Positions 22,676 to 33,613 of a stretch of 64,000 nucleotides of DNA are shown here, one piece after another. A program made the translations under genes and the position numbers. The notes under the pieces were generated by a model. That model was not told where the DNA came from, made no database searches, and saw nothing but the letters and a program-made list of their open reading frames with translations. Numbering within the stretch: the stretch's first letter is position 1; every line of letters starts with the position of its first letter. The DNA is from Algihabitans albus (GTDB lineage: Bacteria; Pseudomonadota; Alphaproteobacteria; Kiloniellales; DSM-21159): contig NZ_QXNY01000006.1 of the NCBI RefSeq assembly GCF_003572205.1, forward strand, positions 186,001 to 250,000, read 5' to 3'.

Positions 22676-24114
22676 GGCCTCCCTCCCGCCGTCCGGCGGT
22701 CCTGTTCGGCGTAGCGCGCGTCCAGATCTTCCGGCAGGCTGCCTGCCCAGTTGGTGATGGTGCCGGCCCCGAGACAGACCACCAGGTCGCCCGCTTGCAC
22801 CAGCGGCAGAATCGTCTCCGCCAGCCGCTCGGGAGTCTCCAGCGGCAAGGCGCGGCGGTGGCCGTGCGCGCGCAGCCCCGCGACCAGATGGTCGCGGTCG
22901 GCGCCCTCGATCGGCGTCTCGCCGGCGGCATAGACGTCGGCGACGATCACGGCGTCGGCGTCGTTGAAGCAGCTGCAGAAGTCTTCGAAGAGACTGGCCA
23001 GCCGTGTGTAGCGGTGGGGCTGAACCACGGCCACCACCTGTCCATCGGTGGCCTGGCGGGCGGCCTGCAGAACCGCCGAGATCTCGACCGGGTGATGGCC
23101 GTAGTCGTCGATCACCGTGACGCCGCGCGCCTCGCCGATGCGGGTGAAGCGTCGCTTGACGCCGGCGAAGTCGGCCAGGCCCGCCCGGATCGTTTCCGCG
23201 CCGAGTCCCATTTCCACCGCCACGGAAATCGCGGCGAGCGCATTCTCGACGTTGTGGCGCCCAACCATCGGCAGGAACAGCTCGTCGATCCGGCGCCGGT
23301 TCTCGCCGGTCCGATCGGAGATCACGACCGAAAAGCGCGAGCCGGCCGCCGAGGCCTCCAGAGCCTCCGCCCGCACCTCGGCTTGGGGAGAGAAGCCGTA
23401 GGTGACGATCCGCCGATCCTCGATGCGGCCGATCAGCGCCTGCACGCCCGGATGGTCGATGCACAGGACCGCGAAGCCGTAGAAGGGAATGTTCTCGACG
23501 AAGGTCTCGAAGGCGAGGTCGAGCGCTTCCGGCGTGCCGTAGTGATCCAGATGCTCGGGGTCGATGTTGGTGACGATGGCGATGGCGGAAGGCAGTTTGG
23601 TGAAGGTGCCGTCGCTCTCGTCGGCCTCAACCACCATCCAGTCGCCCGCGCCCAGGCGGGCATTGGTGCCGTAGGCATTGATAATGCCGCCGTTGATCAC
23701 CGTCGGGTCCAGACCGCCGGACTCCAGCAGCGCCGCGACCAGCGAGGTGGTTGTGGTCTTGCCGTGGGTGCCGCCGACGGCGATCGACCACTTCAGGCGC
23801 ATCAGCTCCGCCAGCATCTCGGCGCGGCGGACGATCGGCAGGAAACCGGCGCGCGCCGCGACGACCTCCGGGTTGTCCGGCTTGATCGCGCTGGAGGTCA
23901 CGACGACCTGGGCCTTGACGACGTTTTCCGCGCGATGCCCGACCGCGACGTCGATGCCCAGCCCGCGCAGGCGGCGGACATTGGCACTCTCCGAGATGTC
24001 GCTGCCCTGCACCTGGTAGCCCAGGTTGTGCAGAATCTCCGCGATCCCGCTCATGCCGATGCCGCCGATGCCGACGAAGTGCAGCAGGCCGATGTCGAGG
24101 GGCAGCGCTCTCAT
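22672..24114 (-). CDS. murC: UDP-N-acetylmuramate--L-alanine ligase
   Basis: ATP-dependent ligase adding L-Ala to UDP-MurNAc. The 480-aa protein has the N-terminal UDP-binding motif [15 protein letters not shown], the P-loop GTHGKTTTT (near 112), a central domain with DEADES-like VVEADESDG, then [10 protein letters not shown] and the C-terminal domain with [10 protein letters not shown]. Length matches the family. ATGA overlaps at both ends tie it to murG upstream and murB downstream. Confidence 0.96.
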   Translation of the reverse strand: MRALPLDIGLLHFVGIGGIGMSGIAEILHNLGYQVQGSDISESANVRRLRGLGIDVAVGHRAENVVKAQVVVTSSAIKPDNPEVVAARAGFLPIVRRAEMLAELMRLKWSIAVGGTHGKTTTTSLVAALLESGGLDPTVINGGIINAYGTNARLGAGDWMVVEADESDGTFTKLPSAIAIVTNIDPEHLDHYGTPEALDLAFETFVENIPFYGFAVLCIDHPGVQALIGRIEDRRIVTYGFSPQAEVRAEALEASAAGSRFSVVISDRTGENRRRIDELFLPMVGRHNVENALAAISVAVEMGLGAETIRAGLADFAGVKRRFTRIGEARGVTVIDDYGHHPVEISAVLQAARQATDGQVVAVVQPHRYTRLASLFEDFCSCFNDADAVIVADVYAAGETPIEGADRDHLVAGLRAHGHRRALPLETPERLAETILPLVQAGDLVVCLGAGTITNWAGSLPEDLDARYAEQDRRTAGGRP

Positions 24115-25262
24115 GCGGCGGCCTCCTCGCGCTTGGCGCCGCCGTTGGAGCGGGTATGGTTCAGGACGACGTCTGCCAGACGCTCGGCCGCGTTCTCCTC
24201 GGCGAAGGCGCGCGCGCAGCCGGCGGCTTGTACCAGCGCGCCCGGTTCCTCGATCAGCCGGACCAGACGCTCGGCCAGGCTGTGCGGGGTCAGGTTCGAT
24301 TGCGGCAGCAACCAGCCGCCGCCCGCTTCGGCGAGGGCCTGCGCGTTGCCGGTCTGGTGGTCATCGGCCGCGAAGGGGTAGGGAACCAGGATGGCCGGAC
24401 GGCCGGCGGCGGCAAGCTCCGCCACGGTCGAGGCGCCGGCGCGGCAGATCAGCAGGTGCGCCGCCCTCAGGCGCTCCGACATGTCTTCGAAGAACGGCCG
24501 GAGTTCGGCCGTGACGCCGCAGGTGTCGTAGACTTCCGAAACGCTGCCGGTGTCGGTGCCGCGGACCTGCTGGGCGACCTTCAGGCGGGCCTTGATTGCG
24601 TCCGGCAGGCGGCAAAGCGCGTGGGGCAGCACGTCGTTGAACACCCGCGCGCCCTGCGAGCCGCCGATCACCAGCAGGCGGAATTCATCATTCGGGCCCG
24701 GCACGCCGTAGGGCTGGCGACCGAGCTGGGCGATGGCGCTGCGCACCGGGTTGCCGGTGATGGTGACTTTTTCCTGCTCGGAGTCGCGCAAGCCGGAGAC
24801 CGTCGCGAAGGAGGTGCAGATCGTCTCGGCCTTCGGAGCGAGCAGGCGGTTGGCTCGCCCGGCGACGGCGTTCTGTTCGTGCAGGATCACCCGCAGCCCC
24901 AGCCGTCCGGCGGCGAAGACCGTCGGCACGCTGGCATAACCGCCGAAGCCGACCACGCTGTCGGGACCGATACGCTTGAGCAGGGAACGGGCCTGCAGGA
25001 TGCCCCAACCCAGACGGAGCGCACCGCTCGCCCTGGACAGCAGGTCGCCGCCGGCGACGCCGCCGGCCGACACGCGCCAGGTCTCGATCTGCGGCAGGTC
25101 GGGGCCGAAGCCGGCGCCGCGTTTGTCCGTGATCAGCACCACCTTGGCGCCGCGCTCCAGCAGTACGCGAGCCAGGGCCTGCGCCGGGAACATGTGCCCG
25201 CCGGTCCCGCCCGCCGCCAGGACCGCCGTGAAGCGGCGCTTGCTGTCGGTGGCGCCGGTCAT
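24111..25262 (-). CDS. murG: Lipid II synthase MurG (GlcNAc transferase)
   Basis: Peripheral membrane glycosyltransferase converting lipid I to lipid II. The 383-aa protein has the Gly-rich loop [10 protein letters not shown] near 16, [38 protein letters not shown] and the UDP-sugar site [22 protein letters not shown]. All match the GT28 family. It overlaps ftsW and murC by ATGA. Confidence 0.96.
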   Translation of the reverse strand: MTGATDSKRRFTAVLAAGGTGGHMFPAQALARVLLERGAKVVLITDKRGAGFGPDLPQIETWRVSAGGVAGGDLLSRASGALRLGWGILQARSLLKRIGPDSVVGFGGYASVPTVFAAGRLGLRVILHEQNAVAGRANRLLAPKAETICTSFATVSGLRDSEQEKVTITGNPVRSAIAQLGRQPYGVPGPNDEFRLLVIGGSQGARVFNDVLPHALCRLPDAIKARLKVAQQVRGTDTGSVSEVYDTCGVTAELRPFFEDMSERLRAAHLLICRAGASTVAELAAAGRPAILVPYPFAADDHQTGNAQALAEAGGGWLLPQSNLTPHSLAERLVRLIEEPGALVQAAGCARAFAEENAAERLADVVLNHTRSNGGAKREEAAA

Positions 25263-26383
25263 GTTTCGTCTCCCGTTGCGAATCGGCGGCGGGTCAAAGC
25301 CAGCAGCAGACCCATGCCGACCGCCAGGGCGAGCAGCGAGGAGCCGCCGTAGCTGATGAAGGGCAGGGTCATGCCCTTGGTTGGGATCAGGCGCAGGGCC
25401 GAGCCCATGTTGATCAGCGCCTGCAGGCCGAACTGCGTGAGCAGGCCGGTCGCCGCGAGTAGCACGAAGAGGCTCGACTCGCCGAGCAGGCGGGCGAAGC
25501 CGCGCAGCACCACGAAGCCATAGACCGCGACGATCAGCAGGCAGATGACCAGTCCCAGCTCCTCGCCGGCCACCGCGAAGACGAAGTCGGCATGAGCGTC
25601 CGGCAGGACGGCTTTCACGCGGCCCTCGCCGGGGCCGACGCCCCAGAGGCCGCCGTGCACGAAAGCCTCCAGGGAGCGGTCGATCTGGAAGGAGTCACCG
25701 GCGGCGGGATCGAGAAAGAGGTCGATGCGCTCGGTCACGTGCGGCAGGAAGGCATAGGCGCCGATCAGGCCGACCAGGCCGCAGATCCCCAGCGCGATCA
25801 CCAGCACCATGGGTACGCCGGCGAGGAAGAACTGGACGCCGAAGATCACGCCCAGCACGAAGGTCTGCCCCAGGTCGGGCTGCGCCAGCAGCAGGGTCGC
25901 GAAGAGCCCGAAAAGCGCCATCGCCAGGGCCGTGCCGGGGAAATTCTGCTGGCTTTTGCCCAGGGCGAAGAGCCAGGCGCAGGTCACGGCGAAGAAGGGC
26001 TTGAGGAACTCGCTGGGCTGCAGCGAGAAACCGACCAGGTTGATCCAGCGCTGCGCGCCCTTGATCTCCGGTCCGATGGCCAGGGTGGCGACCAGCAGCA
26101 TCAGAGTGCCGAGCAGGCCCAGGACGCCGAGCCGGCGCACCCAGGCGACCGAGAGCAGCGACGTGCCGAGCAGGCAGGCCCCGGCGAGCGGCAGCAGGAC
26201 GAGTTGACGCTTCGCCAAGGAGAAGGAGCCGAGGCCGATCCGTTCCGACACGGCGGGAGAGGCGGCGAGAATCAGCACCGCCCCGATACCCATCAGGACG
26301 GCGAGGGCGGCCAGGGTCCAGCGGTCGACGGTCCACCACCAGCGGCCGAGAATCGAGGTGTCGGCGCGCGCGAAGCTGCTCAT
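25259..26383 (-). CDS. ftsW: SEDS peptidoglycan glycosyltransferase FtsW
   Basis: Integral inner-membrane polymerase that works with FtsI at the septum. The 374-aa protein has about ten hydrophobic segments. The conserved SEDS elements are seen: GAQRWINLVGFSLQPSEFLK, LAQPDLGQT, the extracellular loop with GLWGVGPGEGRVK and PDAHADFVFAVAGEELGL, and the final LPFISYGGSSLL. It lies between murD and murG with ATGA overlaps, in the canonical dcw place. Confidence 0.95.
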   Translation of the reverse strand: MSSFARADTSILGRWWWTVDRWTLAALAVLMGIGAVLILAASPAVSERIGLGSFSLAKRQLVLLPLAGACLLGTSLLSVAWVRRLGVLGLLGTLMLLVATLAIGPEIKGAQRWINLVGFSLQPSEFLKPFFAVTCAWLFALGKSQQNFPGTALAMALFGLFATLLLAQPDLGQTFVLGVIFGVQFFLAGVPMVLVIALGICGLVGLIGAYAFLPHVTERIDLFLDPAAGDSFQIDRSLEAFVHGGLWGVGPGEGRVKAVLPDAHADFVFAVAGEELGLVICLLIVAVYGFVVLRGFARLLGESSLFVLLAATGLLTQFGLQALINMGSALRLIPTKGMTLPFISYGGSSLLALAVGMGLLLALTRRRFATGDET

Positions 26384-27777
26384 ACGAGCTCCTCCTCGCG
26401 TTCGCCGGGGATCGCCTCGACGGCGCGCCGGAAGGTGTCGCCGCGCTGCTCGAAACTTGCGAACTGATCGAAGCTGGCGGCGGCCGGCGAGAGCAGGACG
26501 ACGGGATTGGGCTTGCCGTCGCGCCGCGCGGCCACCGTGGCGGCGGCCAGCGCCGTCGCCAGATCGCCGCAGCGCTGCAGCGTGACCTTGCCCTCCAGCT
26601 CGGCGGCGAAGGACTCGCTGGCCTCGCCGATCAGGAAGGCCTCGGCGACCTTGTCGAGATGCGGCAGGCAGGGCTCCAGTCCGCCGTCTTTCGGTCGGCC
26701 TCCGGCGATCCAGTAGATCGTCGGATAGCTGGCCAGGGCCTTGGCTGCGGCCTCCGGGTTGGTTGCCTTGGAATCGTTGACGTAGGCAATGCCCTCGATC
26801 GCGGTGACGCGCTCCTGCCGGTGCGGCAGACCGGCGAAGGAGCGGATCGAGGCGGCCAAGGGTGCGCCGTCGACCTGGCAGGCCCGGCCGGCGGCATAGG
26901 CGGCGGCGGCGTTCTGCCAGTTGTGGCGGCCGGGCAGGCTGCCGACTTCATAGAGATCGATCGCCGGCACGCGCCGGCCGTCCAGTTCGTCGTAGAGAAC
27001 GCCGTCTATCACATAGACACCGCCCGGTACCTCCCGCTCCGCCGAGATGCCGATGACCCGCTGATCGCCGGCGGCGGCGAGTTCGTCGTGAAGGGCGCGG
27101 CAGGTCTCGTCGTCCAGTCCGACGATCGCGGTGCGCGGGCTGGTCTGGCGGCGGAAGATCTCCTTCTTCGCGGCGACGTAGCCGTCGAAGCCGCCATGGC
27201 GCTCCAGATGGTCCGGCGTGATGTTGAGCAGAACCGCGATGTCGAAGGTGATGCAGAAGGTCAGTTCGAGCTGATAGCTCGACATCTCCAGCACGTAGGT
27301 CCCGCTGTTTCCGGCCGGCGCCAGGTCCATCACGGGCAGACCGATGTTGCCGCCGATCTGGGCGTCCAGATTGCAGAGCTGCAGCATGTGGCCGAGCAGG
27401 GCGGTCGTGGTCGATTTGCCGTTGGTGCCTGTGATGCCGATGTAACGCGCGTCGGCCTGGGCGCGGCCCAGCAGCTCGACATCGCCGATGATCTCGGCTC
27501 CGGCATCGCGCGCCAGCTCCACCACGGGATGCGGTGCCGGATACCTGTGCGGGATGCCGGGCGAGAGGATCAGCGAGGTCGGTTCCTGCCAGTCGCAGCG
27601 GTGGAGGTCGACCAGCGGTATGCCGCGCTCGGCGGCGTGGGCGCGCGCGTCCTCGTTGTCGTCCCAGGCCCAGACCTCGGCGCCGCTCGCCTGCAGCGCG
27701 CGCGCGGCTGCCAGACCGGAGCTGCCGAGACCCAGCACGCCGACGGGCAGGCCGTGGAAGAAGGGGAGTTCGATCAT
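26380..27777 (-). CDS. murD: UDP-N-acetylmuramoylalanine--D-glutamate ligase
   Basis: Adds D-Glu to UDP-MurNAc-L-Ala. The 465-aa protein has the Rossmann motif VLGLGSSGLAAARAL near the start, the P-loop GTNGKSTTTALL (near 116), the central EMSSYQLE and NITPDHLERHGG segments and a complete C-terminal domain with NDSKATN and IAGGRPKDGG. The start is 13 bases after mraY, and the end overlaps ftsW. Confidence 0.96.
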   Translation of the reverse strand: MIELPFFHGLPVGVLGLGSSGLAAARALQASGAEVWAWDDNEDARAHAAERGIPLVDLHRCDWQEPTSLILSPGIPHRYPAPHPVVELARDAGAEIIGDVELLGRAQADARYIGITGTNGKSTTTALLGHMLQLCNLDAQIGGNIGLPVMDLAPAGNSGTYVLEMSSYQLELTFCITFDIAVLLNITPDHLERHGGFDGYVAAKKEIFRRQTSPRTAIVGLDDETCRALHDELAAAGDQRVIGISAEREVPGGVYVIDGVLYDELDGRRVPAIDLYEVGSLPGRHNWQNAAAAYAAGRACQVDGAPLAASIRSFAGLPHRQERVTAIEGIAYVNDSKATNPEAAAKALASYPTIYWIAGGRPKDGGLEPCLPHLDKVAEAFLIGEASESFAAELEGKVTLQRCGDLATALAAATVAARRDGKPNPVVLLSPAAASFDQFASFEQRGDTFRRAVEAIPGEREEELV

Positions 27778-27790
27778 GCGGCGCCTCCCC

Positions 27791-28876
27791 TCATCTCAGC
27801 TTCAGCGTGGAAAGACCGATCAGCGCCAGCACGAAGGCGATGATCCAGAAGCGGATGACGATGGTCGGCTCGGCCCAGCCTTTCTGCTCGAAGTGATGAT
27901 GCAGGGGCGCCATGCGGAAGACGCGCCGCCCGGTGGCCTTGAAGGAGAGGACCTGAATCATGACCGAGACGGTTTCGAGCACGAACAGGCCGCCGATGAT
28001 CACCAGCACCAGCTCGTGCTTGGTCACCACCGCGATGCCGCCAAGCGCGCCGCCGCAGGACAGCGATCCCGTGTCGCCCATGAAGACCATGGCCGGCGGC
28101 GCGTTGAACCAGAGAAAGCCCAGGCTGGCGCCGACCAGTGCGCCGCAGAGAACCGCCAGTTCGCCGGTGCCGGCGATGTAGTGGATCTGCAGGTAGTTGG
28201 AGAAGACCGTGTTACCGACCAGGTAGGCGATCAAGGCGAAGCAGGCGGCGGCGATCATCACCGGCACGATCGCCAGCCCGTCCAGTCCGTCGGTCAGGTT
28301 CACCGCGTTGGAGGCGCCGACCATGACAAAGGCGGCGAAGGGCAGGAAGAACCAGGAGAGGTTGACCAGCAGGTCCTTGAAGAAGGGCACCGCCAGGTGC
28401 CGGTCCATCTCCGACGGAGCGATCTGCACGATCCAGGCGGTCGCCGCCACGGCGATGACGATCTGCACGGCCAGCTTGCCGCGGCCCGACAGGCCCTTAT
28501 GGCTGCGCCGGGTCAGCTTCAGGTAGTCGTCGCTGAAGCCGATCGCGCCGTAGCCGATGGTCACGAAAAGGATGACCCAGACGTAGGGATTGGTCAGGTC
28601 GGCCCACAACAGGGTGGAGACCGCCAGGGACAGCAGGATCAGGACGCCGCCCATGGTCGGCGTGCCCTTTTTGGTCAGCAGGTGGCTCTGCGGTCCATCC
28701 TCGCGGATCGGCTGGCCCTCGCGTTGTTTCATTTTCAGCCAGGCGATGACGCGCGGGCCAAGCAGGAAACAGATCAGGAGCGCGGTCAGCACCGCCCCGC
28801 CGCTGCGGAAGGTCAGATAGCGGAATAGGTTGAACAGCTGGAAGTCGTCGGCGAAGGGAACGAGCAGGGTCAGCAT
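27791..28876 (-). CDS. mraY: Phospho-N-acetylmuramoyl-pentapeptide transferase
   Basis: Ten-segment membrane enzyme that attaches phospho-MurNAc-pentapeptide to undecaprenyl phosphate (lipid I). The 361-aa protein has the Mg-binding SDDYLKL, the [13 protein letters not shown] motif, KKGTPTMGG and the MAPLHHHFE segment near the end. Length matches the family. It begins 21 bases after murF. Confidence 0.96.
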   Translation of the reverse strand: MLTLLVPFADDFQLFNLFRYLTFRSGGAVLTALLICFLLGPRVIAWLKMKQREGQPIREDGPQSHLLTKKGTPTMGGVLILLSLAVSTLLWADLTNPYVWVILFVTIGYGAIGFSDDYLKLTRRSHKGLSGRGKLAVQIVIAVAATAWIVQIAPSEMDRHLAVPFFKDLLVNLSWFFLPFAAFVMVGASNAVNLTDGLDGLAIVPVMIAAACFALIAYLVGNTVFSNYLQIHYIAGTGELAVLCGALVGASLGFLWFNAPPAMVFMGDTGSLSCGGALGGIAVVTKHELVLVIIGGLFVLETVSVMIQVLSFKATGRRVFRMAPLHHHFEQKGWAEPTIVIRFWIIAFVLALIGLSTLKLR

Positions 28877-28897
28877 GGGTGTGAGTTGTCGACCTCC

Positions 28898-30370
28898 TCA
28901 GCCGCCGTTGGCCGCGCGCGGCGCGGTGGGTTGATCCGAGGGGGCATCGGCTTCGGAATCCCCGTCCGACCCCGGCGCCAAGGCGTCGAGAGCGGCGATG
29001 ACTTCGCGCATGCGGCTGCCGAGCGATCCCTTGACCAGCAGAACGTCGCCGGGCAGCAGAGCGTCGGCCACCAGAGGCGCCAGCGTCTTCGAATCCGCCG
29101 AAAGCGCGGCCACCCGCGAGGGCGGCAGGGCGCGGCCGAGATGCGCCATCAGCGGGCCGCAAAGGAAGACGAGATCGATGTCGGCGGCCGTGACGGCTTC
29201 GGAGAGTGCGGCGTGGAAGGCGGGACCCTGTCCGCCCAGTTCCAGCATGTCGCCGAGCACCGCGATCCGCCGGCCCGCGCCCTCGGGCTTGCAGCGTGCC
29301 AGCACCGCCAGGGCCGCCTTCACGGAGTCCGGGTTGGCGTTGTAGCTCTCGTCGATCAGCAGCGCCGCGCGGCCGCCGGGCAGCGTCAGTTTGCGTCGGG
29401 CGCCGCGCCCGGAGACGGGCTGCAGCCGCGCCAGTTCCGCGGCCGCGCTCACAGGATCGGCGCCGAGCGCCGAAACGGCGGTCAGCACCGCCAGCGCGTT
29501 GGTCACCCAATGCGCGCCCGGCTGGGCCAGGCAGAAGTCGAGGGGTTTGCCGCGCAGCTCGGCCTTCACCGCGCTGCAAGTCTCGTAAAGATCGGCATCG
29601 ACCAGCCGGGAACTGGACTGGGCGTGCCGTCCGAACGACAGCAGCTTCGTAAGCCCGGCAGCCTCGGCTCTCGCGGCCAGCCGGTCGTAGAAACGGTCGT
29701 CGCGCGGCAGCACCGCCGTGCCCTGCGGACTCATGCCCTGGAAGATCTCGCTTTTCGCGTCGGCGATTCCCTCCTGGCTGTCGAAGAACTCGATGTGGGC
29801 CAAACCGATGGTGGTGATGACGGCCACGTCGGGACGCACGAGCTCGGTGAGTTCCGCGATCTCGCCGGCATTGCTCATGCCCATTTCGAAAACGGCGTAG
29901 TCGGCGTTCTTCGGCAAGCGCGCGAGAGAGAGCGGTACGCCCCAGTGATTGTTGAGACTGCCGGCGCTGGCGAAGGTCTTGCCTTGCGGCGAGAGACAGG
30001 CCCTCAAGGCTTCCTTCGTCGAGGTCTTGCCGGAGGAGCCGGTAACGCCGCAAACGCGGGCCGCGGTGCGGCTCCGGCTGGCGCGGGCCAGGGCGCGCAA
30101 GGCCTCCAGGCTGTCGCCGACCAGCAGCAGCGGCGCATCCGCGGGCAAGTCGTTCGGCTGGCGGTGCACCACTGCTGCGGCCGCCCCTTTGGCCAGGGCT
30201 TCGGCAACGAAGTCGTGTCCGTCGAAGTTCGGGCCCGCGAGCGCGACGAAAAGATCGCCGACCAGCACGCTGCGGCTGTCAATTGAGACGCCGTGGGCAT
30301 TCCAGCCGCCCGGACCGGTGCCACCGGTCGCGGCGATCGCCTCCCCCGCGCTCCAAAGAGCTTCCGTCAT
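28898..30370 (-). CDS. murF: UDP-MurNAc-tripeptide--D-alanyl-D-alanine ligase
   Basis: Adds D-Ala-D-Ala to the UDP-MurNAc tripeptide. The 490-aa protein has the P-loop GSSGKTSTKEAL, NNHWGVPLSLARLP, the EMGMSNAGEI segment and DESYNANPDS in the C-terminal domain. A serine-, aspartate- and proline-rich tail of about 25 residues (after LDALAPG) extends beyond the usual end. The start overlaps the murE stop (ATGA). Confidence 0.95.
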   Translation of the reverse strand: MTEALWSAGEAIAATGGTGPGGWNAHGVSIDSRSVLVGDLFVALAGPNFDGHDFVAEALAKGAAAAVVHRQPNDLPADAPLLLVGDSLEALRALARASRSRTAARVCGVTGSSGKTSTKEALRACLSPQGKTFASAGSLNNHWGVPLSLARLPKNADYAVFEMGMSNAGEIAELTELVRPDVAVITTIGLAHIEFFDSQEGIADAKSEIFQGMSPQGTAVLPRDDRFYDRLAARAEAAGLTKLLSFGRHAQSSSRLVDADLYETCSAVKAELRGKPLDFCLAQPGAHWVTNALAVLTAVSALGADPVSAAAELARLQPVSGRGARRKLTLPGGRAALLIDESYNANPDSVKAALAVLARCKPEGAGRRIAVLGDMLELGGQGPAFHAALSEAVTAADIDLVFLCGPLMAHLGRALPPSRVAALSADSKTLAPLVADALLPGDVLLVKGSLGSRMREVIAALDALAPGSDGDSEADAPSDQPTAPRAANGG

Positions 30371-31842
30371 ACCTGTCCTCCGGCCAACGTTGCGATGGCC
30401 GTACGGGCGGCATCGCGATCGTCGAACGGCAACACGCGGTCGCCGACGATCTGGCCGCTTTCGTGACCCTTTCCAGCGATTACCAACACATCACCGGCTT
30501 CGAGCCGGGCAAGTGCAAATTCGATGGCTTCGCGCCGGTCGCCGATCTCGGTGGCATCGGGACAGGCCGGCAGGATCTGCGCGCGGATCGCCGCCGGAGT
30601 CTCGCCGCGCGGGTTGTCGTCGGTGACGACCGCCCGGTCGGCATGGGCAGCGGCGGCGGCTCCCATCAGGGGGCGCTTGCCGGGATCGCGGTCGCCGCCG
30701 GCACCGAAGACCACCCAGAGTTTGCCGGCCACATGGGGCCGCATGGCCTGCAGCACCACGCTCAAGGCGTCGGGGGTGTGGGCGTAGTCGACGTAGACCT
30801 GGCCGCCGGCCGGCGTGGCGCCGACCCGTTCCACGCGGCCGGGCACGCCGGTCAGCCGGGGCAGGGTGGCGATCGCGGCGGCCGGCTCCGCGCCGCCGGC
30901 CAGAACCAGGCCGAGCGCCGCCAGGAGGTTGTGCGCCTGGAAGGCGCCGGCCAGCGGTACGACCAGCCGATGCGTTTCGCCGCCGAATTCCAGCGTCAGC
31001 CCGAGGCCCGCCGGCAGGGCCTCGAGGGCCAGCAGCCGCAGGTCGCGCGCCTGGCGGCCGTAGGTCAGAATCCGCTGGCCGCGCCCGTCGCAGAGGCCGC
31101 GAAGATGATCGAACTCCGGGATGTCGGCATTCAGCACCGCGGTGCCGTCCGCCGGCAGCAGTGCCGTGAAGAGACGTGCCTTGGCGGCCAGGTAGGCCTC
31201 CATGCTGCCGTGATAGTCCAGGTGGTCGCGGCTCAGGTTGGTGAAGGCCGCGGCCGAAAGGCGCACACCGTCGAGCCTGAACTGGTCGAGGCCGTGACTG
31301 GAGGCCTCCATGGCCAGAGCCTCGATGCCCTCGGCCGCCAGAGCGGCGAGACAACGGTGCAGCTCGACCGGATCGGGTGTGGTCAGGGCCGCCGGCGCGT
31401 CGCTGCGCGGCGGCGTCAGGCCGAGGGTGCCGAGGCTGGCGGCCTTGCGGCCCAGGTTTTCCCAAATTTGCCGCACGAAGACGGCAACCGAGGTCTTGCC
31501 GTTGGTTCCGGTCACCGCGGCGATCTCGCGCGGCTGGCGCTTATGCAGCGTCGCCGCCATCAGGGCTAAGCGCCGGCGGGGTTCCGCGTCCTGAATCAGC
31601 AAAACGGGCGGATTGTAGCGCTTGATCTGCGTACCGTTCGGCGCCAGCACCGCCACCGCGCCCTTGGCCACGGCCTGGTCGATGAAGTCGCGGCCGTCCG
31701 CCTGCGCGCCGGGCAGGGCGGCGAAGAGGAAACCGGCCTCGACCTGACGGCTGTCCGCCGTCAAACCCGCGATCTCCAGTCTCTCGGCCGTGTTGCCCAT
31801 GGCGCGCCTTTCGTCCTCCGTCAGAAGCTCATCGAGCCGCAA
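30367..31842 (-). CDS. murE: UDP-MurNAc-L-Ala-D-Glu--meso-diaminopimelate ligase
   Basis: Adds the third stem-peptide residue. The 491-aa protein has TGTNGKTSVAVF (P-loop), TTPDPVELH, MEASSHGL and the specificity motif DNPR (near 408), which in this family predicts meso-diaminopimelate rather than lysine. The start appears to be TTG at 31842: it is preceded by AGGGGG at good spacing, and the N-terminal residues RLDELLTED resemble other MurE starts. An ATG at 31800 would remove 14 residues. It overlaps the ftsI end by 14 bases. Confidence 0.93.
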   Translation of the reverse strand: MRLDELLTEDERRAMGNTAERLEIAGLTADSRQVEAGFLFAALPGAQADGRDFIDQAVAKGAVAVLAPNGTQIKRYNPPVLLIQDAEPRRRLALMAATLHKRQPREIAAVTGTNGKTSVAVFVRQIWENLGRKAASLGTLGLTPPRSDAPAALTTPDPVELHRCLAALAAEGIEALAMEASSHGLDQFRLDGVRLSAAAFTNLSRDHLDYHGSMEAYLAAKARLFTALLPADGTAVLNADIPEFDHLRGLCDGRGQRILTYGRQARDLRLLALEALPAGLGLTLEFGGETHRLVVPLAGAFQAHNLLAALGLVLAGGAEPAAAIATLPRLTGVPGRVERVGATPAGGQVYVDYAHTPDALSVVLQAMRPHVAGKLWVVFGAGGDRDPGKRPLMGAAAAAHADRAVVTDDNPRGETPAAIRAQILPACPDATEIGDRREAIEFALARLEAGDVLVIAGKGHESGQIVGDRVLPFDDRDAARTAIATLAGGQV

Positions 31843-33613
31843 CGTGGCGCCCCCTGAGATTCACCGGGATCAGATGCGGGTTCCAGTCGTCGCTGACCGC
31901 CGGCTCTTCCGCCGGCTCGGCCTGCGGCTCGATGCCGAGCAGCGGCGCCATGCGCTCCACCACCGACTTGACCACGGGTGCCGCGACCCAGCCGCCGGTG
32001 GCGTAGCCGAAGCTGTAGTCCGTCGGCTTGGGCTCATCGACCATCGCCATGACGACGTAGCGCGGGTTGTCCATCGGGAAGGCGGAGAGGACCGACGCGA
32101 TGCGCTTGTCGACGGCGTAGCCGCCCCCCGCGGCCAGCTTGTCGGCCGTACCGGTCTTGCCGCCGACGCGGTAGCCCTCGGCATCGGCCTTGCCGGTCGT
32201 GCCGTGCTTGACAACCAGCCGCAGCAGCCAGTTCATCTTGTTCGAAGTTTCGGGACTCATCACCTGCTCGGCCATGATGCGCTCGCCGCGTACACGCTTG
32301 AGCAGCGTCGCCGGCACCAGTTGACCGCCATTGACCATGGCCGCCATCGCCCGCGCAGCCTGCAGCGGCGTCACGGCGATGCCGTGGCCGTAGCTGATCG
32401 TCATGGTGTTGATTTCGCGCCAGACCTGGGGCAGCAGCGGGCGGCCGACCTCGCCCAGTTCCAGGCTGACCGGGTCGAGCAGGCCCAGGCGTTCGAAGAA
32501 GCGCTGCTGCGCTTCGGTGCCCGCGGTCAGCGTCATCTGCACCGTGCCGATGTTGCTGGAGTACATCAGGATCTCGGGGATGCTGAGGACGCCCCTCTTG
32601 GGCTTGAAGTCGTTGATGCGAAAACGGCCGGCCCGGATCGGGTTGGTGACGTCGTAGCCGTCGGTCAGCCCGACAACGCCCAGGTCCAGTGCCATGGCGG
32701 TGGAGAAGACCTTGAAGATCGACCCCAGTTCGTAGACGCCCTGGGTCGCGCGGTTCAGAAAGGCGCTGTCGGGAATCCGCTGCGGCGCGTTGGGGTCGAT
32801 CAGCGGCAGCGAGGCCATCGCCAGAATCTCGCCGCTGTGGACGTCCATGACCATCCCGGCGGCCCCGATGCCCCGCCACTCCTCCATGGCCGTCCTCAGT
32901 TCGTCGACCAGGATGTGCTGCAAACGCAGGTCGAGCGAAGAGCGCAGCGGCTCGTTGCTGCCGCGCAGGACATCGTCGAAGCTCGCTTCCAGGCCGATCT
33001 GGCCGACGTTGTCGATATTGGTGTAGCCGATCAGATGGCCGGTCAGATGCCCATGCGGGTAGAAGCGCCGCTCCTCCCGGACGAAGTCGAGGCCGGGCAG
33101 ACCCAGCCCGTTGATCCGCGCCGTCTCGCGCGGTGTGAGGCCGCGCTTGATCCAGGTGAAGGAGGTGTCCTGGTTCAGTTTGGCCGTCAGCTCCGCGACC
33201 GAGAACCCGGGCAGGGCCTGAGCCAGCCGGATCGCCGCGGCCTCCGCATCGATCACCCGGCGCGGATTGGCGTAGAGCGAGTTGGTCGGCAGGGTGGTCG
33301 CCAGCACCTGGCCGTTGCGGTCCAGAATCTCGGCACGCTGGGTCTCCAGCGCGGCCGCAGCGCTGGGCGTTTCGGCGCGCTTCGGTTCGTCCTGCTCCGA
33401 CAGGAGGGCCAGGTCGGCCAGGCGCAGCCCGACCGCAAGGAAAGCCAGCATGAAGACGGCGGCCGCGACCAGCAGGCGGGTACGCCCCATCTCCAGTGCG
33501 GCCTTGCGCTGGCCGTCGAGGCTGATGGTCCAGCCGCCGTTGACGCCGCCTTGTCCCAAATCCATGCCGCAGGGCGTCGTGGGCGTGATCTTGGTCTCGC
33601 TGTGACGGCGCAT
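31829..33613 (-). CDS. ftsI: Septal peptidoglycan transpeptidase FtsI (PBP3)
   Basis: Class B penicillin-binding protein that cross-links septal wall. The 594-aa protein has a cytoplasmic tail of about 40 residues, one membrane anchor (about 47-66), the pedestal domain with RAEILDRNGQVLATT, and the transpeptidase domain with SIFK (S298 nucleophile), SSN (about 354) and KTG (K486). The last ~40 residues form a proline/glutamate-rich tail. It overlaps the ftsL stop by one base (TGATG). Confidence 0.95.
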   Translation of the reverse strand: MRRHSETKITPTTPCGMDLGQGGVNGGWTISLDGQRKAALEMGRTRLLVAAAVFMLAFLAVGLRLADLALLSEQDEPKRAETPSAAAALETQRAEILDRNGQVLATTLPTNSLYANPRRVIDAEAAAIRLAQALPGFSVAELTAKLNQDTSFTWIKRGLTPRETARINGLGLPGLDFVREERRFYPHGHLTGHLIGYTNIDNVGQIGLEASFDDVLRGSNEPLRSSLDLRLQHILVDELRTAMEEWRGIGAAGMVMDVHSGEILAMASLPLIDPNAPQRIPDSAFLNRATQGVYELGSIFKVFSTAMALDLGVVGLTDGYDVTNPIRAGRFRINDFKPKRGVLSIPEILMYSSNIGTVQMTLTAGTEAQQRFFERLGLLDPVSLELGEVGRPLLPQVWREINTMTISYGHGIAVTPLQAARAMAAMVNGGQLVPATLLKRVRGERIMAEQVMSPETSNKMNWLLRLVVKHGTTGKADAEGYRVGGKTGTADKLAAGGGYAVDKRIASVLSAFPMDNPRYVVMAMVDEPKPTDYSFGYATGGWVAAPVVKSVVERMAPLLGIEPQAEPAEEPAVSDDWNPHLIPVNLRGRHVAAR